Source: Portunus trituberculatus
Lineage: Eukaryota > Arthropoda > Malacostraca > Decapoda > Portunidae
DNA length: 64,000 nt
Assembly: GCF_017591435.1 (NCBI RefSeq)
Contig: NC_059301.1
Span: 36,282,050 to 36,346,049, forward strand
Reading direction: 5' to 3'
Under the pieces are notes generated by a model. The model made no database searches. It worked only from the letters and a program-made list of their open reading frames with translations, and had not been told where the DNA came from. Below are positions 52,283 to 64,000 of the stretch, one piece after another. The stretch's first letter is position 1, and the number at the start of each line of letters is the position of its first letter. Made by a program: the position numbers and the translations under genes.

Positions 52283-53824
52283 ATGGAGGGAGTTACTGGC
52301 CTTTTCACCTCACCAATGGAGGGTGAGGGTGCGAGTGTGAGCCGGCGAGATGCTAACGGTGACTCACCATGTGGGTATGATGAGTCGTTGGCCGCGCGTG
52401 GGAGCAGTGAAGACGCACGTATGTCTCATGATAACGGACGTGGCGGTCCCAGTGAAGGTGATGTGGGATACATTACCCCTGGCAGGAGTGTTGGAAGCAG
52501 GGGAGGCTCCCGACGATCTAGTCCAGCAAGCAGTATTGCTGATAGTGTCCAGTCAGCTGCCAGACTGGAGGAACTGCGATTGAAGCTGGAAATGAGGAAA
52601 ATGGAGATAGAAGCAGAAGAGAGGCGAGAGTTGAAGAGATTAGCTGCGGAAGAGAGGGCTAGAGAAGCGGAAGAAAGACGAGAAATTCAGAGACTAGCAG
52701 CAGAGAAGGAGGCTAGAGAGATGGAGATGATGAGATTGGAGATGGAGAGAGAAAGGGCAGATAAAGATAGAGAGTTGGAGTGGGAGAGAACTCGCCATGC
52801 AATAAGTACGCCTGGAGTTGTTGGTAGTGTAGGAGGAGGAGGAGAACAGAGTGTAGAGCGTATTTTAGTTCAAAGTCTCCAGCTAGTCCCTGAATTTGAT
52901 GAGGCTAAAGTGGCTGAATGGTTTGTTCGCTTTGAGAGGAAAGCCAAGGAGTTTGCTTGGTCTCGAGAGAGATGGGTAGGCTTGGTTGCGAATAAACTCA
53001 AGGGAAAAGCCTTGGAAGTTTATGATAAAATGTCAGCTGATGATCTGGATGATTATGAGGAGTTTAAGGCTGACATCTTGCGGGCATATGAGCCGCGACC
53101 AGAAGCCTATTGCTTGCAATTCAGAGGAAAGAGGAAGCGAGCAAGTGACTCCTACCTCGAGTGTGCTCGTTCACTGGAGCAAGTGTTTGAGAGGTGGATT
53201 GACTCTCTCGAGGCCCTGAAGGAGTTAGTAGTTATGGAGCAGTTCATTGATATTGCTGATAAGGAGCTGGTACCTCTGTTGAGGGAGAAGAGGTTTAGGA
53301 CTTTGAAGGAGGCTGCTACATGGGCTGATGATTATGTGTTGGCCCACCGTCCTGTGCAGCAGCCTGGGAGTTGGAGTCGTAAGGAAGGTGGTCCTAAGGG
53401 AGGCCCAGGGAGTGGTGGCAGTTCTTCCTCGGGCTCTCCAGGCCATTTTAGGCGATATACTGGATTCGGCAGTAAGATGGGTTTGGAAAGCCCCAGGCCC
53501 CACCCTCCTTCTTCTGCGAAGGATGGGACGGCGGGGAAGGCGGCCCCTAGAACTCCCAAGTATGATTACCAGCCTACGTGCTATCACTACCGAGGAAAAG
53601 GGCATTTTAACTTCAATTGCCCAAAGTTAGTAACAGCTGAAATTCCCAAGTCCTCGCAGAAACCAGTTGCCTTGCTGGTGTGGCCAGACAAAGTTTGTGG
53701 TGATGAGTTGACTGCTCCTTCAGGCTTTAGAAGTGAGAAGGCACGGTGTGTGCCTGAGTTGTGTTTGGAGGAGGGAGAGCAGGTTGGTCTACCTGTTCCT
53801 CCCCGTTACCACGCTCGCACCTAA
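52283..53824 (+). CDS. gag: Gmr1-like element gag
   Basis: The start is taken at ATG 52283 (caccATGGAGG). It has an N-terminal low-complexity region, a charged coiled coil (LRLKLEMRKMEIEAEERREL), a capsid-like domain (LVPEFDEAKVAEWFVRFERK, VANKLKGKALEVYDKMSADD, SYLECARSLEQVFERWIDSL) and a knuckle CYHYRGKGHFNFNC in which the second cysteine is replaced by tyrosine. About 514 residues, open throughout. The stop at 53822 comes before the protease in this copy because the frames differ. Confidence 0.88.
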   Translation: MEGVTGLFTSPMEGEGASVSRRDANGDSPCGYDESLAARGSSEDARMSHDNGRGGPSEGDVGYITPGRSVGSRGGSRRSSPASSIADSVQSAARLEELRLKLEMRKMEIEAEERRELKRLAAEERAREAEERREIQRLAAEKEAREMEMMRLEMERERADKDRELEWERTRHAISTPGVVGSVGGGGEQSVERILVQSLQLVPEFDEAKVAEWFVRFERKAKEFAWSRERWVGLVANKLKGKALEVYDKMSADDLDDYEEFKADILRAYEPRPEAYCLQFRGKRKRASDSYLECARSLEQVFERWIDSLEALKELVVMEQFIDIADKELVPLLREKRFRTLKEAATWADDYVLAHRPVQQPGSWSRKEGGPKGGPGSGGSSSSGSPGHFRRYTGFGSKMGLESPRPHPPSSAKDGTAGKAAPRTPKYDYQPTCYHYRGKGHFNFNCPKLVTAEIPKSSQKPVALLVWPDKVCGDELTAPSGFRSEKARCVPELCLEEGEQVGLPVPPRYHART

Positions 53825-54452
53825 GGATAGTGAGCTCGACTGGTGCCGTCCTTTCCTGTGTGGAGGCACGGTTGAGATTGAGGGCACAAAGTATCTCGTT
53901 ACCGTACTGTGTGATACGGGTGCACAACAGTCAGTGTGCCAAAATGTCACTGGGAGGAAGATGACATCTAGCAAGGCAGTGTTGTGTCATGGACTTAACA
54001 CTGTGGAGGAGTTCGTGACGGCTGAGATGACGCTGTCATGTCCTCTTGTCACTGCTACGGCTCAGGTAGCAGTGGCAGACGAACTGCCAGTCGCAGGAGT
54101 GGACTTCCTGCTTGGGAATGATTTGGCTGGTGTTCGTGTATGGATCCCAACCTCTGATGAGGATGAGGTTGCTGAAGAGTCTGGGCCAGTGGTGCAAGAC
54201 TCTGTAAATGTTATTACCCGCTCTCAGGCCCGCCGGGCTGAGAGAGAGCCTGTTACTACCCAGGAGGCTGCTAGCAGCCAGGTGGGATTGACTCCAGATG
54301 GGAGTAGCAGTGCTGATGTGGTGGAGCCAGTGTTGGGCTCACCATTGAGTTCTGGTGTAGAGGCTGACGGTGACGGCGTGAGTCACTTGTTAATGCACCG
54401 GACTCGGCTTTGGGAGTTGTTGCTGAGAGTGAGGACGGAGTGTTGGGTGTAG
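53812..54452 (+). pseudogene. Gmr1-like element protease region
   Basis: VEIEGTKYLVTVLCDTGAQQ contains the DTGA active site of a retroviral-type aspartic protease. LPVAGVDFLLGNDLAGVRVW is the second conserved block (ILGxDL-like). The frame is offset from gag and lost again near 54450. A low-complexity linker follows to about 54830. Confidence 0.85.
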
Positions 54453-54839
54453 CTGAGTTGTTTGATGGTTATCCTCACTCTGCAGAGCACTCCGGAGGGA
54501 GCACTCGTGCTGAGTCGCTTCCTGGTGTGGAGGCTGAGGGCTCTGATGTTCAGCACAGGCCCCAGCATGATCAGTCAGTTTGTTGGAAGTTGGCACCCAG
54601 GGTGGGGAGACTTCCAGTTCTGCGGGGGGGGTTGGAAGTTTCTCCCCCTGTGGAGCATCGTGGAGGCAGGGAGCGAGCTGTTCCCTTGCCTGGTGACTGC
54701 CTGGCTGGTGGTGATGATCCTTCTGAGGACTCACTGGATCACATGGCAGGAGCGGAGCAGCCTGGGCCAGCTCTCCGTCCTCGATGCCGTGTGGGACGTA
54801 GGGTTGCAGCGTTGCCTCAACCCCATGACCCTATAGTCC

Positions 54840-56130
54840 CCCTTTCTCTTACCCAGCTAGAGCCTGCAGAGCTCATTCGTAGGCAGCAGGAGGACCCGGC
54901 GTTGGCCTCCTTCTTTGCTCGAGTGGGTGAGGGAAGTGAGGAGTTGGAGGGCAGGGAGGAGTTTGTTTTGCATCAAGGGGTGTTGTGTCGTAGATGGCAG
55001 GAGAGTGACGGTGGTGAACTACTGCAAGTAGTTGTGCCGCATAAGCTGCGTGAGGCACTTGTGCTGTTGGCACATGAGGGGCCCATGGCTGGACACCTGG
55101 GCATCCGAAGACCGTCGCCGCCTGCGTCGCAATTTTGGTGGCCCAGCATGTCTGGAGAAGTAGCCACGATTCTTAAGTGCTGCCACACTTGTCAAGTGGT
55201 GGGCAAGCCTAATCAGACACCCCCTGTGGCACCACTCCACCCCATCCCTGCTGTTGATCCTCCCTTCACGAGGGTTTTGATTGATATAGTAGGTCCTCTG
55301 CCTACTACCAGGGCTGGTCACAAGTATTTGTTGACCATAATGGATGTTACCACGCGGTACCTGAAGCAATTCCCTGAGAAGCACTCACTCTAAGGTGGTG
55401 CTGAAGGCTTTGTTAACCTTCTTTACACACTTTGGATTGCCAGCAGAGCTGCAGTCCGATCAGGGGACCAACTTTACTTCAAAGTTGTTTAAGGATACGA
55501 TGACTGCGTGGGGATCAAGCATATTGTGTCCAGTGCTTATCATCCACAGTCTCAGGGAGCCCTGAGAGACATCATCAAACCCTCAAGACCATGCTCAAGA
55601 GTTTCTGCATGAGAGAGATAAGGATTGGGACGAGGGTGTCCCTTTGTCTTATTTGCGGTGAGAGAAGCGCCCACTGAGTCCTTGGGTTTCTCACCCAATC
55701 AGCTAGTGTTTGGACACCGAGTGCGTGGACCGCTCGACGTTGTTCGGGAGGCTTGGTGTCAGCCGTCGCCTGAGCGCCCTGTCTCACTGCTTAAGAGCCT
55801 CATGAGCAGTCGAGAGATTAGCCAAGGCATTAGAGGTGGCGCAGGCCCACCTGTGTAAGGCCCAGCAGAGTATGAAGGGGTATTATGACCGAAGGGCCGA
55901 GTATCGGAGTTTTGCCCCTGGAGATGAAGTGCTCGTGCTGTTACCACTTCAGGGCCAGCTGCTTGCTGCCTGCTATAGTGGCCCCTATGTTATAGAGAAG
56001 AAGGTAGGTGACCTCGACTACCTGGTGGTCACTCCTGACCGGCGCAAGAGGGCTCAGCTGTGTCACATTAACATGCTGAAGCCCTATTTTCATTCTACTA
56101 GCCAGAAGGGCTCTTTTAGTTCTGCCATGC
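54840..56130 (+). pseudogene. Gmr1-like element integrase
   Basis: HEGPMAGHLGIRR and CCHTCQVVGKPNQ form the HHCC zinc-binding domain. VLIDIVGPLPTTRAGHKYLL and LQSDQGTNFTSKLF carry the first two catalytic aspartates. SAYHPQSQGAL precedes the third position, where a base loss at about 55560 destroys the glutamate codon. AQQSMKGYYDRRAEYRSFAP, then GDEVLVLLP and GPYVIEKKVGDLDYLVVTPD and HINMLKPYF form the C-terminal SH3-like region. All of this is upstream of the reverse transcriptase. Several frameshifts. Confidence 0.9.
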
Positions 56131-57240
56131 AAGAGGCATCTTCAGTTTTAGTTTTCTGCCGGGAGGGAGAGGCTCCAGAAGTTATTGGGCCTGAACCTGT
56201 TGTTCCTACAGGGCAGTGGGAACAAAATAGCCTCCATCTCTTGAAAGAGAAGATTGAACACTTAGGGGATCAGCAAGATGAGTTGCTTCGGCGGCTGAGG
56301 AAGTACTCCTCTGTGTTTAGCAGTGTCCCGGGCAGGACACAGTTGATAGAACACGATGTTGATGTTGGGGACGCAGAGCCTGTCAAAGTGCCCCCCTACC
56401 GAGTAAATCCTATAAAGCAAGCAATGGTGGAGGAGTTGGAGTATATGCTTGAGCATGGGCTCATTGACTTACAGTCAATGGAGTTCCCCAGTCACCCTGC
56501 AGCCTAAGCCTGACGGCAAGGTCAGGTTTTGTATTGACTTCAGGTGGGTTAATGCTCTAACAAAAGTAGATACTTATCCCTTGCCCCGTGTAGATGACTC
56601 TGTGGACCGAATCGGATCAGCTACTTTTATCACCAAAGTGGACCTTGTCAAGGGATACTGGCAGGTCCCATTGACGGAGCGGGCTAAGGAGATAGCGAGT
56701 TTTGTGGCCAACGGCGCTGTCTATCAGTGCCAAGTGATGCCTTATGGGCTGCGAAATGCCCCAGCCACATTTCAGCGTCTCATGGACCGAGTTACTGATG
56801 GTCTGATTCACTGTGTCATATACATTGATGACGTGGTCATCTATGACACAACATGGGCTGAGCATCTGACTAATGTAGAAGCCCTCTTTGCATGACTCCA
56901 GGAAGCAGGATTAGTTGTCAACTTGGAGAAGTGTGAATTTGTACAAGCACGGGTGCAATACCTGGGTTACCGAGTGGGCCATGGCTACATCACTCCTGAA
57001 GCCAAAGTAGAAGCGATCAAGCAGTTCCCCGCACTGACCTGTCGCCGTGTCTTGCAGAGATTCTTAGGAGTGGTAGGTTACTACCGTCGTTTTGTACCGG
57101 GGTATTTGACCCTCCTGACACCTCTTACAGATCTCTTGCAAAAGGGTAAGAAGTGGACCTGGAGTGAAGACTGTGAGAGCGCCTTCCACCGAGTTAAGAC
57201 TATTTTATGCGAGATGCCAGTGCTCCAGGCCCCTGACTTC
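56131..57240 (+). pseudogene. Gmr1-like element reverse transcriptase
   Basis: Entry region PGRTQLIEHDVDVGDAEPVK and PPYRVNPIKQAMVEELEYML, then VRFCIDFRWVNALTKVDTYP, ATFITKVDLVKGYWQVPLTE, MPYGLRNAPATFQRLMDRV and catalytic YIDDVVIY near 56820. LEKCEFVQARVQYLGYRVGH and FLGVVGYYRRFVPGYLTLLT form the connection. Frameshifts lie near 56480 and 56894. The wording of these blocks is typical of Ty3/gypsy and close to the fish Gmr1-type sequences I know. Confidence 0.92.
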
Positions 57241-57626
57241 AGAAAAGTTTTGCTCTCGCAGTAGATGCCAGTCAGGTGGGAGTAGGCGCACTTTTATTGC
57301 AGCCTGATGACCAGGGTGTTAACCACCCTGTGTGTTATTTTTCAAAAAAGTTTACTCCCGCCCAGAACTATTCAATCATTGAGCAAGAGCTGCTTGCCAT
57401 TTTGCTAGCCTTGCAGCATTTTGAAATTTACATCCCCACATATGGGCCCCAAGTAGTCATCTATTCAGATCATAGCCCCCTTCAGTTCTTAGAAAAGTTT
57501 AAATTTAAAAATCAGCGTTTAACTCGCTGGAGTCTTCTACTCCAGGAGTACAATATCATTGTCAGACATATAAAAGGAGCAGACAACGTTGTGGCCAATT
57601 ATCTGTCCCGGGGCCATTCCCTTTAA
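57241..57626 (+). pseudogene. Gmr1-like element RNase H
   Basis: VDASQVGVGALLLQPDDQGV, CYFSKKFTPAQNYSIIEQEL (the Glu block), VVIYSDHSPLQFL (the Asp block) and NIIVRHIKGADNVVANYLSR end with TAA at 57624-57626. The frame is broken near 57260. There is no integrase between here and the 3' LTR, only 70 bases. Confidence 0.92.
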
Positions 57627-57683
57627 TCAGTTCCAGGCCTATCAAAAAATTTTGTAAATGTTTTGTTTCCAAATTTTTTTCTT

Positions 57684-57696
57684 TTAAGGGAGGGCG
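57684..57696 (+). other. polypurine tract of Gmr1-like element
   Basis: TTAAGGGAGGGCG immediately before the 3' LTR. Confidence 0.75.
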
Positions 57697-61183
<3,487 letters not shown>

Positions 61184-63200
61184 TTACCTAAATTCCCCTT
61201 TTAAGGACCAAATACCTTTGCCACTGTTATCCCTGTGAAAGTCACAAATTTGAGTGAGGAGAGCTTTAAAGAAAGGAGTTTGGCTGGCTGGCAAACGTTC
61301 CTGAAATCTTGATAATATTTCCTGAGTGCTAGCTTGCCCATCAATCTCTGCCTGAAATGCTACAAAATTTCTAATGTCAGCTAAGAGGTCAATGTTTTCC
61401 TGTACTTCAGGTTCTAAACTCTCCTCATCCACTGGTGCTGTAGATGGATAATCAGGATCATAATCATCCTCTTCCTCATTCTCAGATTCAAGAGCAATCC
61501 CCTTGTTTCTCTGTCGCATGCGGGAGAGCAACTGACATGATGAAAGGATACCACTTGATCCCACACCTTGTTCATTACTTAAAACAGTGTTCAGCTTGCT
61601 CTCACTGCCTTCCTTCAAATCAGTGGAATCTTTTAACTCATTATCTTTCACCTCCTCAAATCCTCCACTAAACATAGGAATTTTCTGTTCCTTATAACTT
61701 CCATCCTTCATCTTATTACCTCCCATGTAAGTGACTTCCTTGAATATCTGGTTCTTATTTTTCCCAAATTTAGGTGTAGTTTTTCCAAGAGATGATGGTT
61801 TACTTTCTATGGGCAGAGGCCTAAAGCACCGTGTTCGAGAAGCTCTCACAGCCTTCAGAGCCTCCTTGGCCACTCTCTCAGCTTCCCCTTCCACCAGCAG
61901 GTAGTCTGGATCACTATTATTCATAATGACATCATGGCTGAGAGCACCATGGATACCTGATTTTTTAAAGAGTTTTTCTAAAACATATTGGTCCTGAGAC
62001 TTTGAAAGCTCTTTTTCTTCCATTTCCTCTTGCTCTGTTTTTTTATATTTTCTCTTCTTTGCTAAATATTCAATGCGCATTCCTTCAAACTTTTTCCCTT
62101 TCTTATGATGTTCTTTGTGTTCTTCCTTGCTTTTATCTTTGTTTTTTTTCTTATGTTTGTCTCTATGCTTAATCTGTTCTGTATTCAAATCACTATTTAT
62201 TTCAAACTTGTCTGAATGCATTTCTTGATACTTGCTTCTTTCTCCTTCATAAATTCCTAAACTTAATGCTGAAAAAAGTACACTTTTTGAAGGCTTTGAT
62301 TTTTCTTCATTGCTTTTCAAACATATATCAGGATTTGCAAGCTTTGTAAATCTCTCTTCCTGTCCTTGCTGATCTGATACATCTTCACATGAAAATGGCA
62401 AATCTTCTATACCAGATATTTCTGTCTTTGTAAAAAATTTCATATCTGCTATTTTTTCCACAGCATATGGTTTACTGATTTTGAAATCTTCTACAGGTTT
62501 TCCTGGTTTTACCTCATCCATGTTGTTTTCACTCATTTTTATTTCCACATCATCATTTGGTAATACATTACTAGAGCTTTTATCACCATCTTTACCTTCT
62601 GCTTTGGGTAAGGAATCCAAACCTGTAATATCAGCTTTACCTTCCTGTTTCAGTGAGGAGTCTAAATGGATGGAGTCTACAGGTTCAACATGTGATGTTT
62701 TTGTGCTCCCAATCTTTTTGCTGATGAGTTTTGCAAGTTCCTTCATTTTCTCCACTTGGTTAAGACCTACTTGTGCACTATCTTTATCTACATTTTCAAC
62801 TGAAACAGCACTACTTGTACTTTTCTTTCTTTTGTGGCTCTTATTTTGTGTTTTGTTTGTTGGATTATCATTTCCAAATACTCTACCTTTAGGCAAAGAG
62901 CTCACCTCCACCTTATTACAAGCTTCTCTATTTCCATGTTGATCAAGATTTCCTTCCTCACTTTGCTCACTTTTTTTCTTCTTTTTCACTCCAAGTTTTA
63001 TTTCTGAACCTGTCCCAGCAAAAATGGCAGATGATTCTGTTTTCTCTTTTTCACCCTCAGTCAGAGAAAAAAGCTCATAAAGATCATTGGTTTTAAAAAA
63101 TCTTTGCTGCTTAGGATCTTTCAAGACACGGTTGGTCAGAAACTGCTTGAAGATTTGTCGATGGTAGATCTTCTCCTCAATAGTACCAGCCATTAGTAAC
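61184..63200 (-). CDS. ERCC6: ERCC6/CSB terminal coding exon
   Basis: C-terminal 671 or so residues of the SWI2/SNF2-family translocase Cockayne syndrome B protein, which acts on RNA polymerase II stalled at DNA damage. The exon begins at acceptor ATCAG|G (AG at 63202-63201). The methionine at 63193 is internal: [20 protein letters not shown] corresponds to human [20 protein letters not shown] at the end of helicase lobe 2. TNRVLKDPKQQRFFKTNDLY and SSAIFAGTGSEIKLG follow. A long charged linker includes KFEGMRIEYLAKKRKYKK (nuclear localisation-like) and YVLEKLFKKSGIHGALSHDV. The end, IRNFVAFQAEIDGQASTQEI to GIWSLKGEFR, matches the ubiquitin-binding/winged-helix C-terminus. Intact. The helicase core lies to the right, outside the window. 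Confidence 0.96.
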
Positions 63201-63560
63201 CTGATAGAATAAATGTTTTGTTAAGAAATGCTTTAAAAATATTCTTAGTAAAAAACTAATACTTGTTGAAATGTTTATGTACATTTAAAAATTCTATATA
63301 TGAAGGCCATAAAAACTGCTGCCCACTGGACATTTGAAAGGAATATTAATAACAAGTATTTATTTATCTATCTGTTTATTCATTTAGTTAGTCATTTGAT
63401 TTATATTATTTATTTACTTTTTTTTTCATTTGTCTTTTTTGTAGACAAAAATTTGTCAAGGGGAGAGAGAAAAAAAGGCCCAGTGAGGTGCTGGTCCCTG
63501 TAGAGTTGAAATTATTAGTCAGAAGTACAATATAAATATCTTGGAAACCTGCCTCTTGAA
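63201..63560. other. ERCC6 last intron
   Basis: AT-rich intron with TTTA-type repeats near 63355-63420. No exon recognised. Confidence 0.7.
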
Positions 63561-63569
63561 TTAATTCAA

Positions 63570-64000
63570 GTTATAGCCAGAGTAGCTGCGGTGGCGAGTG
63601 GACGTGTTGTGTGTGCGCTCCGTTTTTGGCTATTGTTTTTATAGTTAGCAAGTGGTGTTTGTGCTTGGTGTCTGTGTGTGGTGCTTTTGAGTGTTAGTGA
63701 AGTGAAAGTGTGTACTGCAAGTGTTAGATTAGAGTGAAATAGTGCTTAGAATCAGTGTTTGTGAATTAAAAGTATTTTGGTAGAGTGAAGAGACTAGGCT
63801 TGTAACCGTCAAGTTGACCTTGAAAGAGGATTAGTTGACCTCACTTAGGCCCCCCACCACCGCGGTTCCCCCACCCCGCCATCACCAATTATTTTTATTT
63901 GTTTGTTAGCTACGTATAGTGTTCTTGTGAGTTAACAGATTGTAAATTAGTATGGCGGTAGCTACTGAGGTATATCAGAGTGTGATTGAGTGCGTGAAAG
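63570..64000 (+). other. possible 5' end of another plus-strand element
   Basis: Composition changes to GT-rich sequence (gagtagctgcggtggcgagt), then a C-rich stretch (63850-63890) and ATG at 63952 opening MAVATEVYQSVIECVK to the window edge. It lies in an ERCC6 intron, antisense. It looks like the untranslated leader and first codons of a retrotransposon, but only 49 coding bases are available, so identity is a guess. Confidence 0.3.

Noticed and set aside
63191..63193. ATG as translation start of a stand-alone 669-residue protein
   Set aside because: It lies inside the conserved ERCC6 helicase end; a splice acceptor sits seven bases upstream and homology continues before it.

Overview
This is eukaryotic, arthropod-like genomic DNA, most consistent with a decapod crustacean. 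The evidence is two intron-bearing host genes, very abundant dinucleotide microsatellites, CR1-, L2-, jockey- and I-like LINEs, a GalEa-type copia element and many terminal-inverted-repeat DNA transposons. The species assignment is an inference; no species-specific marker was recognised.

Host genes. (1) A SEC31 gene (COPII outer coat) lies on the minus strand. Five coding exons (27243-27445, 14246-14435, 13037-13167, 12417-12519, 10575-10786) join in frame and encode about the first 279 residues, most of the N-terminal WD40 propeller. The rest lies beyond or left of 10575. (2) The terminal coding exon of ERCC6/CSB (transcription-coupled repair translocase) lies on the minus strand at 61184-63200. 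Nearly everything else is transposable elements.

Layout. 1-540: unassigned. 542-9556: two long CR1-like LINE copies (A, B) and two 3' fragments, separated by (CA)n tracts; A carries a pogo/Tigger-like insertion and B a piggyBac insertion. 9557-14770: SEC31 introns and exons with a Tc1-like element. 14769-27220: three more CR1-like LINEs (C, D, E), a Tigger-type MITE inside D and a tRNA-derived SINE, all inside the first SEC31 coding intron. 28310-37160: a jockey-like LINE fragment, then an L2/CR1-like LINE split by a THAP inverted-repeat element, a Tigger (itself hosting a pogo copy) and a hAT element. 37160-42300: a possible upstream exon, an RNase H-bearing LINE end, a P-superfamily element and a MITE. 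42469-49603: an internally deleted copia retrotransposon on the minus strand, split by a nearly intact Ty3/gypsy-order element (43433-47622). 49805-50592: 788 bp of (TA)n. 50593-58890: a second LTR element, a Ty3/gypsy-type polymerase in the order gag-PR-IN-RT-RNase H, as in the Gmr1 group. 58892-61183: (TA)n and unassigned sequence. 63201-64000: ERCC6 intron with a possible start of another plus-strand element.

Most interesting: the Gmr1-like domain order in an apparent arthropod; a near-textbook -1 frameshift signal (G GGA AAC, 6-nt spacer, stem-loop) at the gag-pol overlap of the Ty3-type element; the repeated finding of CR1-like LINE copies, full or truncated, starting exactly at (CA)n tracts; and several insertions whose target duplications and empty sites can be read directly.
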